DNA of 20,468 nt, from positions 1-20,468 of the forward strand of contig JAZOTL010000023.1 in NCBI GenBank assembly GCA_045657645.1, read 5' to 3'. The first letter of the stretch is position 1. Every line of letters begins with the position of its first letter. Source of the DNA: RGIG7300 sp045657645. Its GTDB lineage: Bacteria; Bacillota; Clostridia; Oscillospirales; CAG-272. The translations under genes and the position numbers were made by a program. Of the stretch, positions 7,760 through 14,800 are shown piece by piece. The notes beneath the pieces were generated by a model. The model saw only the letters and a program-made list of their open reading frames with translations. It was not told the origin of the DNA and did no database searches.

Positions 7760-7810
7760 CTAAAAGTAAAAAAGCAGCAAGTTTACAACTTGCTGCTTTT
7801 TTACTTTTAG
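7760..7810 (-). terminator. Long perfect terminator of murC
   Basis: A perfect 24-bp inverted repeat surrounds a 3-base centre. Its core is GCAGCAAGTT/AACTTGCTGC, flanked by A-rich and T-rich runs. The murC stop codon lies inside one arm. The hairpin with T6 tail fits an intrinsic terminator on the minus strand, and the symmetry would let it work in both directions. Confidence 0.88.
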
Positions 7811-9177
7811 TTATTACCTACGATATTTTTACCTATTTTATACACATCCCCTGCGCCCATAGTAAGGATAAGGTCGCCCCTGGAAGCATTGTTGCGTAAG
7901 AATTCTTCTATCTTATCAAAACCGCCAAGGTACATCGCCTTTTCCCCTGCTGCCTTGGCAAGCTTTTCAGAGCTTACACCAAGGGTATCGGTTTCTCTTG
8001 CTGCGTATATATCTGCAAATATAACGCAGTCCACATCATCAAAGGCGCGGGCAAACTCATCAAAAAGTCCTGCCGTTCTTGAATAGGTGTGGGGTTGGAA
8101 AATGCACCATACCTTATTATAGCCAAGCTTTGATATACCTCCAAGGGTAGTTTTTATTTCACTTGGGTGGTGTGCGTAATCATCATACACGTCAATTCCG
8201 TTATACACGCCTGTTTTTTCAAAGCGGCGGTTAGCACCGTTAAATTCGCCAAGAGCAAAGGCAACCTTTTCAAAATCAAGTTCTGCAAGGTCTGCTACAG
8301 CGCAAGTAATAAGAGCATCAAATACACTATGCTCACCGGGAACGCCTAATTTTACGTTACCTAAAGCTTTATCGCCCTTCATTACTCTAAAGGCGCCCTT
8401 ACCGTTCTCATAGCTTACATCACTTGCCCAATAATCGCAAGAGCTGTCTGCCATACTTACCTTTACAAGCTTACCTTCATAACCTTGGCACGCTTCTTTT
8501 ACGTAGTCATCATCCCAATTCACAACCGCAGTTTTGGAAAGCGCAATGTATCTCCTAAAAGAGTCTATGGTCTGCTCCATAGAAAGGAAGTAATCCACGT
8601 GGTCACGGTCTATATTAAGCACTACCGCAACGGTGGGGAAAAATGAAAGGAAGGAATCTGTATATTCGCAAGCCTCAAATATAAAATGATTTTTGGAGCC
8701 AACTCTGTAAGCGCCGCCCAATTTTGCAAGATTAACACCGTTTACGATAGTAGGATCAGCCCCTGCTTCTAAAAAGGCTTCCGACACCATAGAGGTAGTA
8801 GTGCTCTTTCCGTGCATACCGGCAACGCCCACACGGTTAGCATAAGGGCGCATAATATGCCCTAAAAATTCAGCGCGCTTTATTTTGGGTATACCAAGCT
8901 CGGTAGCCTTGGCCATTTCTGGGTTATCCTCGTGCACTGCCGCGGTATAAACCACCGCATCTGCTCCCAAAACGCACTCCGCCTTATGCTCATATGTTAT
9001 TTTTATACCCGCTGCTTCAAGCTTACGGGTTGCATCGCTTTCGGCTCTATCGGTACCTGTTACCTCATATCCACGTCTGCAGGCAATCATAGCAAGGCTG
9101 GACATACTGATGCCGCCAATACCTATAAAATGAAGTTTTTTAGCATTTTCAAGCAATTCAATATAATTATTACTCAT
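7807..9177 (-). CDS. murC: UDP-N-acetylmuramate--L-alanine ligase
   Basis: This cytoplasmic Mur ligase adds L-Ala to UDP-MurNAc in peptidoglycan precursor synthesis. The 456-residue length is typical. Seen directly are the N-terminal UDP-sugar Rossmann motif HFIGIGGISMS (16-26), the ATP P-loop GMHGKSTTT (120-128), FEACEYTDSFLSF, NIDRDHVDYF, NRRFEKTG and DDYAHHPSEI, all in Mur ligase order. The ATG at 9177 has a TAA codon directly upstream in frame, so no earlier start exists. The only Shine-Dalgarno candidate, GGAG, is about 16 bases away, so initiation may be modest. It is transcribed alone, divergent from spoVG, and followed by two terminators. Confidence 0.96.
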   Translation of the reverse strand: MSNNYIELLENAKKLHFIGIGGISMSSLAMIACRRGYEVTGTDRAESDATRKLEAAGIKITYEHKAECVLGADAVVYTAAVHEDNPEMAKATELGIPKIKRAEFLGHIMRPYANRVGVAGMHGKSTTTSMVSEAFLEAGADPTIVNGVNLAKLGGAYRVGSKNHFIFEACEYTDSFLSFFPTVAVVLNIDRDHVDYFLSMEQTIDSFRRYIALSKTAVVNWDDDYVKEACQGYEGKLVKVSMADSSCDYWASDVSYENGKGAFRVMKGDKALGNVKLGVPGEHSVFDALITCAVADLAELDFEKVAFALGEFNGANRRFEKTGVYNGIDVYDDYAHHPSEIKTTLGGISKLGYNKVWCIFQPHTYSRTAGLFDEFARAFDDVDCVIFADIYAARETDTLGVSSEKLAKAAGEKAMYLGGFDKIEEFLRNNASRGDLILTMGAGDVYKIGKNIVGNN

Positions 9178-9203
9178 TTATCAGATTCACGCTCCAAATA
9201 ATT

Positions 9204-9233
9204 ATTTTACACATTTGTGTTTCAAGGTCACAA
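9204..9233 (-). promoter_or_regulatory. Possible murC promoter
   Basis: On the minus strand, TTGTGA (9233-9228) and TAAAAT (9209-9204) have an 18-bp spacer, about 27 bases before the murC ATG. The match is only moderate and the surrounding DNA is AT-rich. Confidence 0.35.
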
Positions 9234-9325
9234 AAATCGTCATATACCGCTGTATTTTTTCCATTTTCTGTAAATAGTTTACGAAATAATAATGCCGACT
9301 TTTTAAAATATTAACATACCAACAG

Positions 9326-9331
9326 TATAAT
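9326..9331 (+). promoter_or_regulatory. Probable -10 element of the spoVG promoter
   Basis: A perfect TATAAT lies 53 bases before the spoVG ATG. No good -35 box is present 16-18 bp upstream (TTTAAA-like only), so the promoter may depend on an activator or another sigma factor. In Bacillus subtilis spoVG is sigma-H dependent, but no clear sigma-H pair was seen here. Confidence 0.45.
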
Positions 9332-9384
9332 ATAGCCATGCAACGGACAAAAACGTAAGCAAGACTAATAAGGAGGAAAACGAG

Positions 9385-9678
9385 ATGGAAATCACCGACA
9401 TCAAAATCAGAAAAATCTTCAACGATGAGGGTCCTATGAAGGCTATAGCATCTGTGACCCTTGATAATCAGCTTGCAGTTCATGACATCAAAGTAATCAA
9501 TGCCCGTGATAAATTCTTTATCGTAATGCCGTCACGTAAAAACCCGGACGGTACTTACAGGGACATCGTTCATCCCATTAATGCAGACTTCCGTACACTA
9601 TTGGAGGACTGTGTTATAGGAGAATATGAAAGAGAACTGGCAAGAGCTGCCGATTCCGAAGAATACATATACAACTAA
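9385..9678 (+). CDS. spoVG: Regulator SpoVG
   Basis: This 97-residue SpoVG is complete. It begins MEITDIKIRKIF and contains KAIASVTLDNQLAVHDIKVI, then the hallmark FIVMPSRKNPDGTYRDIVHPIN and a C-terminal helix ending EYERELARA. Known family role: a small RNA/DNA-binding regulator first described for septation and spore cortex formation, and widespread in Bacillota. AAGGAGG lies 9 bases before the ATG, a strong site. It stands alone, divergent from murC, and has its own terminator. Confidence 0.97.
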   Translation: MEITDIKIRKIFNDEGPMKAIASVTLDNQLAVHDIKVINARDKFFIVMPSRKNPDGTYRDIVHPINADFRTLLEDCVIGEYERELARAADSEEYIYN

Positions 9679-9692
9679 ATAGCCCTGATATT

Positions 9693-9727
9693 ATTCCCAT
9701 TCCATTTGGAATGGGAATTTTAATTTT
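9693..9727 (+). terminator. spoVG terminator
   Basis: A perfect 11-12 bp stem (ATTCCCATTCCA / TGGAATGGGAAT) is followed by TTTTAATTTT on the plus strand. No T-run follows on the minus strand, so it mainly serves spoVG. Confidence 0.88.
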
Positions 9728-9731
9728 GCTC

Positions 9732-10355
9732 TTACTTTTCTTCAGAGAGGAAGAATTCTTTAAAATAGGGGAGCTGTTCTATTACCTCGCACATAGTATG
9801 CCATTCCTGAAGCTTGTGGTGGCGGCGTGCATGGTATATATTTACAAGGTTTTCGTAATTAAGTGTGCAGGTACGCATTTGATTATAGCTTGAAGGCAGG
9901 AACTGTATCATATCGTACCAATACTTTTTATCGTTATTTTCAAGGTACTTACCGCGCAAAACCTCAAGATAAGCAACAATCGAATCGAATTCCGCAAGGG
10001 TTTCTTCTGTCATATGGTCACAGCTAAAATCATCACGTGTAAATTCCTTTGAGTGTATCTTATGCATAGTAGAGGTGGAATTGGCAACTGTACCTACCTT
10101 ATATGTATCAAACTCCTTCCACCAATACAAGGGGGCTGTTATATCCATAGAAACCATTATCTGGCGCACAAACTTACGATGATCGCTTCCTGCGCGGCAA
10201 AGACGCTTTGCAAGACCTAAATCATTTTCACCAAGAACGTAATTACCCTTTTCATCGTAGTCACTATCCATTTTAGCCCAGCTGTTCAAGGGATTGCGGG
10301 CGCCTCTTATGGCATTTTCAAAATTCATTACACTTACGCGTTCTATCTTTATCAT
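9732..10355 (-). CDS. ThyX-fold-like protein lacking the canonical ThyX motif
   Basis: This 207-residue soluble protein has no signal peptide. The segment MDITAPLYWWKE-FDTYKVGTVANSTSTMHK (70-99) lines up with the ThyX core, in which an AP-(aromatic) strand is followed by RHRxxSxNExSxRY. Here the RHR triplet is replaced by DTY, while N and S/T positions are partly kept. LPSSYNQMRTCTLNYENLVNIYHARRHHKLQEW (from 153) resembles the ThyX C-terminal region with its N..L...R....AQWE pattern. Family resemblance is my own alignment by eye. Canonical flavin-dependent thymidylate synthase activity is doubtful given the missing residues, so no gene symbol is given. The ATG at 10355 has GGGAG upstream. It forms its own transcript, convergent with spoVG. 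Confidence 0.6.
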   Translation of the reverse strand: MIKIERVSVMNFENAIRGARNPLNSWAKMDSDYDEKGNYVLGENDLGLAKRLCRAGSDHRKFVRQIMVSMDITAPLYWWKEFDTYKVGTVANSTSTMHKIHSKEFTRDDFSCDHMTEETLAEFDSIVAYLEVLRGKYLENNDKKYWYDMIQFLPSSYNQMRTCTLNYENLVNIYHARRHHKLQEWHTMCEVIEQLPYFKEFFLSEEK

Positions 10356-10389
10356 ATGCTTTTCTCCCTATCATTTACATTATACGATT

Positions 10390-10418
10390 ATTGTAACATA
10401 TAAAGCGCAAGAATTCAA
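10390..10418 (-). promoter_or_regulatory. Promoter of the ThyX-like gene
   Basis: On the minus strand, TTGAAT (10418-10413) and TACAAT (10395-10390) have a 17-bp spacer, giving a leader of about 30 nt. Confidence 0.75.
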
Positions 10419-10428
10419 CAAAAATAAA

Positions 10429-10456
10429 AAAAAGACAGGCACAAGCCTGTCTTTTT
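10429..10456 (-). terminator. Terminator of the solute-binding protein gene
   Basis: AAAAAGACAGGC / GCCTGTCTTTTT arms enclose an ACAA-type loop, four bases after the stop codon. It is flanked by T-runs in both directions. Confidence 0.92.
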
Positions 10457-10460
10457 GTAA

Positions 10461-11930
10461 TTACTCTTCGCTATAGGATCTGATAACTTCCTTAAGTCTG
10501 CGTGTGTAACCCTTTTCGTTAGCACCGTAGTAAGAAACGAAGTTGGGGTTTTCGTCTGCTATACAGGTTCTGAAGATGTTACCGCAACCGATGTGGTAGC
10601 CGTAGAAGTAACCAAAGTTGAAGCGGATACCGTCACGGATGATGTTAAGCATTGTACCTGTATCCTCATCACGGGAATACTTGAACTTAAGTGCCTGATC
10701 GTAGTATGCAGGAACAACCTTTGCATTGCTGATACCGGAAATTACATCAAGTACCGCACCGCTGAGTTCCTTATTGGGAGCGTCGGTAGGAATAACTGCA
10801 ACAGAGAAACCGTCCTGTGCGTGTGTGTAATAGGTTTCCTGAGCCTCGTCCCACTTGGGATAAGGAATTATACCGTAGTCATCCTCCATATCCTGGAAAG
10901 ACTGAGCCTTACCAAGTGCATCGGGATAGAAGAGTGCTCTTCCTTCAACGAATATTTCGTCAAGGGGATTTTCACCCTTAGGAGTATCGGAACCGATACC
11001 AACCATATAAGTGTCGTTGGTCTTCTTGAAGTCTATCATTGTTTCAAGAATATTAACAACCTTACCCTGGTCCATATTAACAACGATATTGCCGTTCTCA
11101 TCCTTCTGTGTTACAGGAACGTCGAACTGAGAAACAAGAGCGTCGGTAGTGTTGTTAATATCAGAGATATAACCAAATGTATCCTCTGAACCTACCTCGG
11201 TGTTACCGTCATCGGTATATCTGTCCTTGGAAAGCTCGATAAGCTTATCCACGGTCCATTCACCGTTGTTAACAAGGTCATAGATGTTTTCAAGGTTGTA
11301 GTCCTCTGCAAGGTTCTTGTTAAAGAACATTACGTAGATATTTTCCCAATATGTAAGGGAGTAGTCACCTACTATAAACTTAAGCTGTCCGTTAACTGTA
11401 AGTTCGTTTGTAACGTCACTAAAGTAGTGAGGTGCGTTAAGGTTATCCTTAACGTAGGGAACCTCATACATATTCATGTAAAGGTCTGTAAGGTCGGGGT
11501 TTGCCATATAAGCCGCCTGGCTCATTATAAGGTCGTAGCTCTGGCTACCTGCCTGGATGGAGTTTCTGTAGGTGTTAACAAAGTCTTCAGCTACAGTCCA
11601 ATGGCCGGGAATATCAAGAGCAACAAGGTCTTCAAGGCCGAAACGCGCCTTAACCTCTTCGTTACGCTCATAGATAGCCTGGTTTACAAGCTCGGTTTCA
11701 CCTTCGTCTGCTGCAATCTCGTGCTTGTAGTCGCCCCAAGCGTTGTCCTCACGGCAGAGTACGGTAAAGGTCTGACCTTCAAACTTAAGATCATCCGGTA
11801 CAGTTGTGTTTATTTCGGTAGAAACAACGTTGCCGTTTGAACCGCCCTTCTTTTCGCCGCATGCAACAAGCATGGGGATAAGAGTGAGAACAACGAGTAC
11901 CAGAGCGATCACTCTGTTAAAGTTTTTCAT
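10461..11930 (-). CDS. Extracellular solute-binding lipoprotein (sugar ABC type)
   Basis: This 489-residue protein has a lipoprotein signal peptide: MKNFNR, a hydrophobic stretch, then LVAC with the lipidated Cys at 24 and a Gly/Ser/Asn-rich tether. The mature part resembles family 1 carbohydrate-binding proteins of Clostridia: GEWTVDKLIELSKD, an EGRALFYPDALGKAQSF-type segment, and DYGIIPYPKWDEAQETYYTHAQDGFSVAVIP. It would sit on the outer face of the membrane and deliver a ligand to an ABC permease. No permease or ATPase gene is next to it, so its partners must be encoded elsewhere. It is divergent from the GH127-like operon across a 234-bp promoter region, suggesting shared regulation and an oligosaccharide ligand (inference). 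Start: ATG at 11930 with GAGAGG upstream. Confidence 0.88.
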   Translation of the reverse strand: MKNFNRVIALVLVVLTLIPMLVACGEKKGGSNGNVVSTEINTTVPDDLKFEGQTFTVLCREDNAWGDYKHEIAADEGETELVNQAIYERNEEVKARFGLEDLVALDIPGHWTVAEDFVNTYRNSIQAGSQSYDLIMSQAAYMANPDLTDLYMNMYEVPYVKDNLNAPHYFSDVTNELTVNGQLKFIVGDYSLTYWENIYVMFFNKNLAEDYNLENIYDLVNNGEWTVDKLIELSKDRYTDDGNTEVGSEDTFGYISDINNTTDALVSQFDVPVTQKDENGNIVVNMDQGKVVNILETMIDFKKTNDTYMVGIGSDTPKGENPLDEIFVEGRALFYPDALGKAQSFQDMEDDYGIIPYPKWDEAQETYYTHAQDGFSVAVIPTDAPNKELSGAVLDVISGISNAKVVPAYYDQALKFKYSRDEDTGTMLNIIRDGIRFNFGYFYGYHIGCGNIFRTCIADENPNFVSYYGANEKGYTRRLKEVIRSYSEE

Positions 11931-11966
11931 CGATATTTACCTCTCGTAAAATTTCTTTTCATACGA

Positions 11967-11995
11967 ATGATATCACAACAAGCGTTAAATGTCAA
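11967..11995 (-). promoter_or_regulatory. Promoter of the solute-binding protein gene
   Basis: On the minus strand, TTGACA (11995-11990) and TATCAT (11972-11967) have a 17-bp spacer. Two direct CGCTT copies (12007-12003 and 11984-11980) flank the -35 box 23 bp apart; whether they bind a regulator is unknown. Confidence 0.85.
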
Positions 11996-12102
11996 GATTG
12001 CTAAGCGCCAACTAATCAAAATACAAGATTTATTTACAAATTAAACACAGTGCTTCAACAACTTTTATTACTTAAATTAGTTACTATATTTTCCCCAAAC
12101 CC

Positions 12103-12131
12103 TTGAATTTCACCCTTGCAGATGATATAAT
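12103..12131 (+). promoter_or_regulatory. Promoter of the GH127-like / PIG-L / NagB-like operon
   Basis: TTGAAT (12103-12108) and a perfect TATAAT (12126-12131) have a 17-bp spacer. The predicted start near 12138 gives a leader of about 27 nt before the ATG at 12165. Confidence 0.85.
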
Positions 12132-12164
12132 CAAGTGGATAGTATATTATCAGGAGATAACATT

Positions 12165-14051
12165 ATGACAAATTACGATCTTTACAAAATGCTGACCACC
12201 AAGGAGATAGAGCCCAAGGGCTGGCTTCTTGAACAGCTTAAAATCCAAGCCGAAGGCCTTTCCGGCAATCTTCAGCGCGTTTGGCCCGACATCAGCGACA
12301 GCCAATGGATAGGCGGTGAAAAGGAAGGTTGGGAAAGAGTTCCCTACTGGCTTGACGGCTTTGTTCCTCTTGCTTACCTGCTTAAGGATGAGGAGCTTAT
12401 TGCCACCGCAAAGAAATATATAGACTTTATACTTTCAAAGCAGGGTAATGACCCTAACGACCTTTACCGTTACGGTTGGATATGCCCCTGCAAAACACAC
12501 GAGGAGCTCCTCAACTTTGACGAGTGGGGTGTTATACTTATATGCAAGGCGCTTATAGTTTATCACGATTGCTCCGGAGACGAAAGAATACCCGACGTTG
12601 TATACAGAATAATCAAGCAGCTTAAATGGCGCCTTGAGCATCACGCTATAAGCACCTGGGGCGCATACCGCTGGTTTGAGACCCTTATCCCCATATACTG
12701 GCTGTACGACAGATGCCACGAGGATTGGCTCATTATTATGTGTGACAACTTAGTTGAGCAGGGCGCTGATTACCGCCGCTTGTTCAGCCATTGGAAGGAC
12801 CAGGAGCCCCACGATACCTGGAAGGCTTCCACCCACGTTGTTAATCTTGCTATGGCACTTAAGTGTGAGGCTATGGCATACAGATACCGCGTAAACGAGG
12901 GAGAGGACGTTGACAAGGAATCCTTTGTTACCGATATGCTTAACAAGCTTTTAAAGTACCACGGCAACGTATTTGACCACTTTAACGGCGACGAGTGTAT
13001 TTCCGGTAACACCCCCATCCGCGGAACAGAAACCTGCGGTATAGTCGAAGCAATGTACTCCTATGAATGGCTTTACGCTATCACAGGTAACGTAAAATAC
13101 ATAGACCATCTTGAAAAGCTTGCATTTAATATGCTGCCTGCTGCCCTTTCCGAGGATATGTGGGTAAGACAGTACAACCAGATGGTAAATCAGGTTGCTT
13201 GCCCCAAGTTTGAAGGCCCCGAGGTTCCCTTTATGACAAACGGTCCTGAAGGTAATATGTACGGTCTTGAAACAAACTACGGCTGCTGCACCGCAAACTT
13301 CAATCAGGGTTGGCCTAAGTTTGCCCTTTCCACCTTTATGAGAAGCAAAACCGGTCTTGCAAGCGTAGCTCACGCTCCTGCAAAGGCTACACTTGATATA
13401 AACGGCGCAAAGGTAGAGTGTGAGCTTGATACCATGTACCCCTTCAGAGAAAAGCTTACATACACCATTACAACAGACAGACCTGTTGAGTTCGATTTTG
13501 AAATAGCAATCCCCTCCTGCCTTGATGCTGCTATCGTAGACGGTGTTTACGTGCAGACAGGCGCAAAAAAGGTAATCTCCCGCGTGTGGGAAGGTACCAC
13601 AAAGATAGAGTGTACCTTTAAGTTTAAGGTAGAATTCAAGCAGCGCCCCGAAGGACTTGTTACACTTTTCCGCGGTCCTGTTGCCTTTGCTCTTCCTATT
13701 GATGCAGAGTGGACAAAGGTAGAGTACACCCTTGAAGGTATAGAGCGCAAGTTCCCCTACTGTGACTACGAGGTTATGCCTAAGTCTGATTGGAACTATG
13801 CTTACGCTTCTGATATGGTTACCTTTGAAGAAATTGACGATTATGCAATCCCCTTCTCCGGAACAAAGCCCCCCGTTGTTGCATACGCAGATATGAACAA
13901 GATCAACTGGGGCTGGAAGGAAGGCTTTGAAGGTACCGTTTGCCGCGAATATCCTCTTGAAAGAGAGCCTATTTCCGAGGTTGAAAGAAAGAAACTTATC
14001 CCCTACGGCGGCGCAAAGCTCCGTATGACCGAAATGCCTATCAAGAAATAA
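12165..14051 (+). CDS. GH127/DUF1680 beta-L-arabinofuranosidase-like enzyme
   Basis: This 628-residue protein lacks a signal peptide, so it is probably cytoplasmic. It has the DUF1680 plan: an alpha/alpha-barrel (to about 400) followed by beta-sandwich domains. Active-site features known from the GH127 enzyme HypBA1 are visible. GTETCG carries Glu289 and Cys291, NYGCCTAN carries Cys374-Cys375 (zinc ligands, with Cys374 in the nucleophile position), and Glu277 in GDE matches the acid/base position. NYGCCTANFNQGWPKF is typical of the family. Reaction by family: hydrolysis of terminal beta-L-arabinofuranosides, though DUF1680 members vary in substrate. The ATG at 12165 follows AGGAGA; an in-frame GTG at 12135 precedes the predicted transcription start. 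First gene of a three-gene operon. Confidence 0.85.
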   Translation: MTNYDLYKMLTTKEIEPKGWLLEQLKIQAEGLSGNLQRVWPDISDSQWIGGEKEGWERVPYWLDGFVPLAYLLKDEELIATAKKYIDFILSKQGNDPNDLYRYGWICPCKTHEELLNFDEWGVILICKALIVYHDCSGDERIPDVVYRIIKQLKWRLEHHAISTWGAYRWFETLIPIYWLYDRCHEDWLIIMCDNLVEQGADYRRLFSHWKDQEPHDTWKASTHVVNLAMALKCEAMAYRYRVNEGEDVDKESFVTDMLNKLLKYHGNVFDHFNGDECISGNTPIRGTETCGIVEAMYSYEWLYAITGNVKYIDHLEKLAFNMLPAALSEDMWVRQYNQMVNQVACPKFEGPEVPFMTNGPEGNMYGLETNYGCCTANFNQGWPKFALSTFMRSKTGLASVAHAPAKATLDINGAKVECELDTMYPFREKLTYTITTDRPVEFDFEIAIPSCLDAAIVDGVYVQTGAKKVISRVWEGTTKIECTFKFKVEFKQRPEGLVTLFRGPVAFALPIDAEWTKVEYTLEGIERKFPYCDYEVMPKSDWNYAYASDMVTFEEIDDYAIPFSGTKPPVVAYADMNKINWGWKEGFEGTVCREYPLEREPISEVERKKLIPYGGAKLRMTEMPIKK

Positions 14052-14062
14052 GGAGTCAACAG

Positions 14063-14767
14063 ATGAACGTTCTTGCTATCGGGTGCCATCCCGATGATAT
14101 TGAAATTTCCTGCGCAGGTACACTTGCAAAATGTGTAAAGCGCGGAGACCGTGTTGTAGTATGCCACGTATGCAACGGTGATATGGGTCACGTTATTATA
14201 CCTCCCCAAGAGCTTGGTCCCCTGCGTAACGGCGAGGCTGAAAAGGCAGGCGCCCTTGCAGGTATTGAGGTAATAAGCCTTGATATAGGCGACCTTCTAC
14301 CTAACGGTTGCAGTATGGAGCAGCGTGATAAGGTTATAGAGGTTATACGCTATGCGGACCCCGACTTTATAATCACCCACTCCCCTACAGACTATATGCC
14401 CGACCACCTTGCGGTTCAAAAGCTGGTGTTCGATGCGGCTTTTGCAGCATCAGTTCCCCACTATGCACCCGGTGAGCATAAGGCATCAAAGGTAACACCC
14501 CTTTACTATATGGATAATCTTGCGGGTATGAGATTTGAGCCTACCACCTACGTGGATATAACCGACGAGATAGAGCTTAAGCTTGAAATGCTTGAATGTC
14601 ACGAAAGCCAGCTAAAATGGATGCGCGACCACGACCATATAGACTTTGCAGACTTTGTACGCACCTGCTCTAAGTTCAGAGGCTACCAGTCTAACTGCGC
14701 TTACGCAGAGGGCTTTACCGAAGAGCTTGTATATCCCAAGGTTATTACAAAGAGATTACTCCCCTAA
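14063..14767 (+). CDS. PIG-L (LmbE-type) zinc N-deacetylase
   Basis: This 234-residue cytoplasmic PIG-L family member starts MNVLAIGCHPDDIE. His9 and Asp12 of HPDD, together with His115 in DYMPDHLAV, form the expected zinc triad; Asp11 would be the catalytic base. The family removes acetyl from N-acetylated sugars such as GlcNAc-inositol, GlcNAc-malate or diacetylchitobiose-type substrates; the substrate here is not readable from sequence. AAGGAG precedes the ATG and only 11 bp separate it from the GH127-like stop, so the two are co-transcribed. The pairing with a downstream NagB-like enzyme suggests an amino-sugar step (deacetylate, then isomerise/deaminate). That is inference. Confidence 0.88.
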   Translation: MNVLAIGCHPDDIEISCAGTLAKCVKRGDRVVVCHVCNGDMGHVIIPPQELGPLRNGEAEKAGALAGIEVISLDIGDLLPNGCSMEQRDKVIEVIRYADPDFIITHSPTDYMPDHLAVQKLVFDAAFAASVPHYAPGEHKASKVTPLYYMDNLAGMRFEPTTYVDITDEIELKLEMLECHESQLKWMRDHDHIDFADFVRTCSKFRGYQSNCAYAEGFTEELVYPKVITKRLLP

Positions 14768-14800
14768 TAAATACAAAATTTAATTCAGAGGTGAAATAAA

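Noticed and set aside
9202..9483. Minus-strand open frame over the spoVG start
   Set aside because: It covers the spoVG promoter and 5' end, has no ribosome binding site and no family resemblance.
12010..12082. AACTAAT / ATTAGTT inverted repeat in the divergent promoter region
   Set aside because: Seven-base arms 59 bp apart in AT-rich DNA are expected by chance; not enough to call an operator.
12135..12164. Upstream GTG start for the GH127-like gene
   Set aside because: It lies before the predicted transcription start and has no ribosome binding site. The ATG at 12165 follows AGGAGA.
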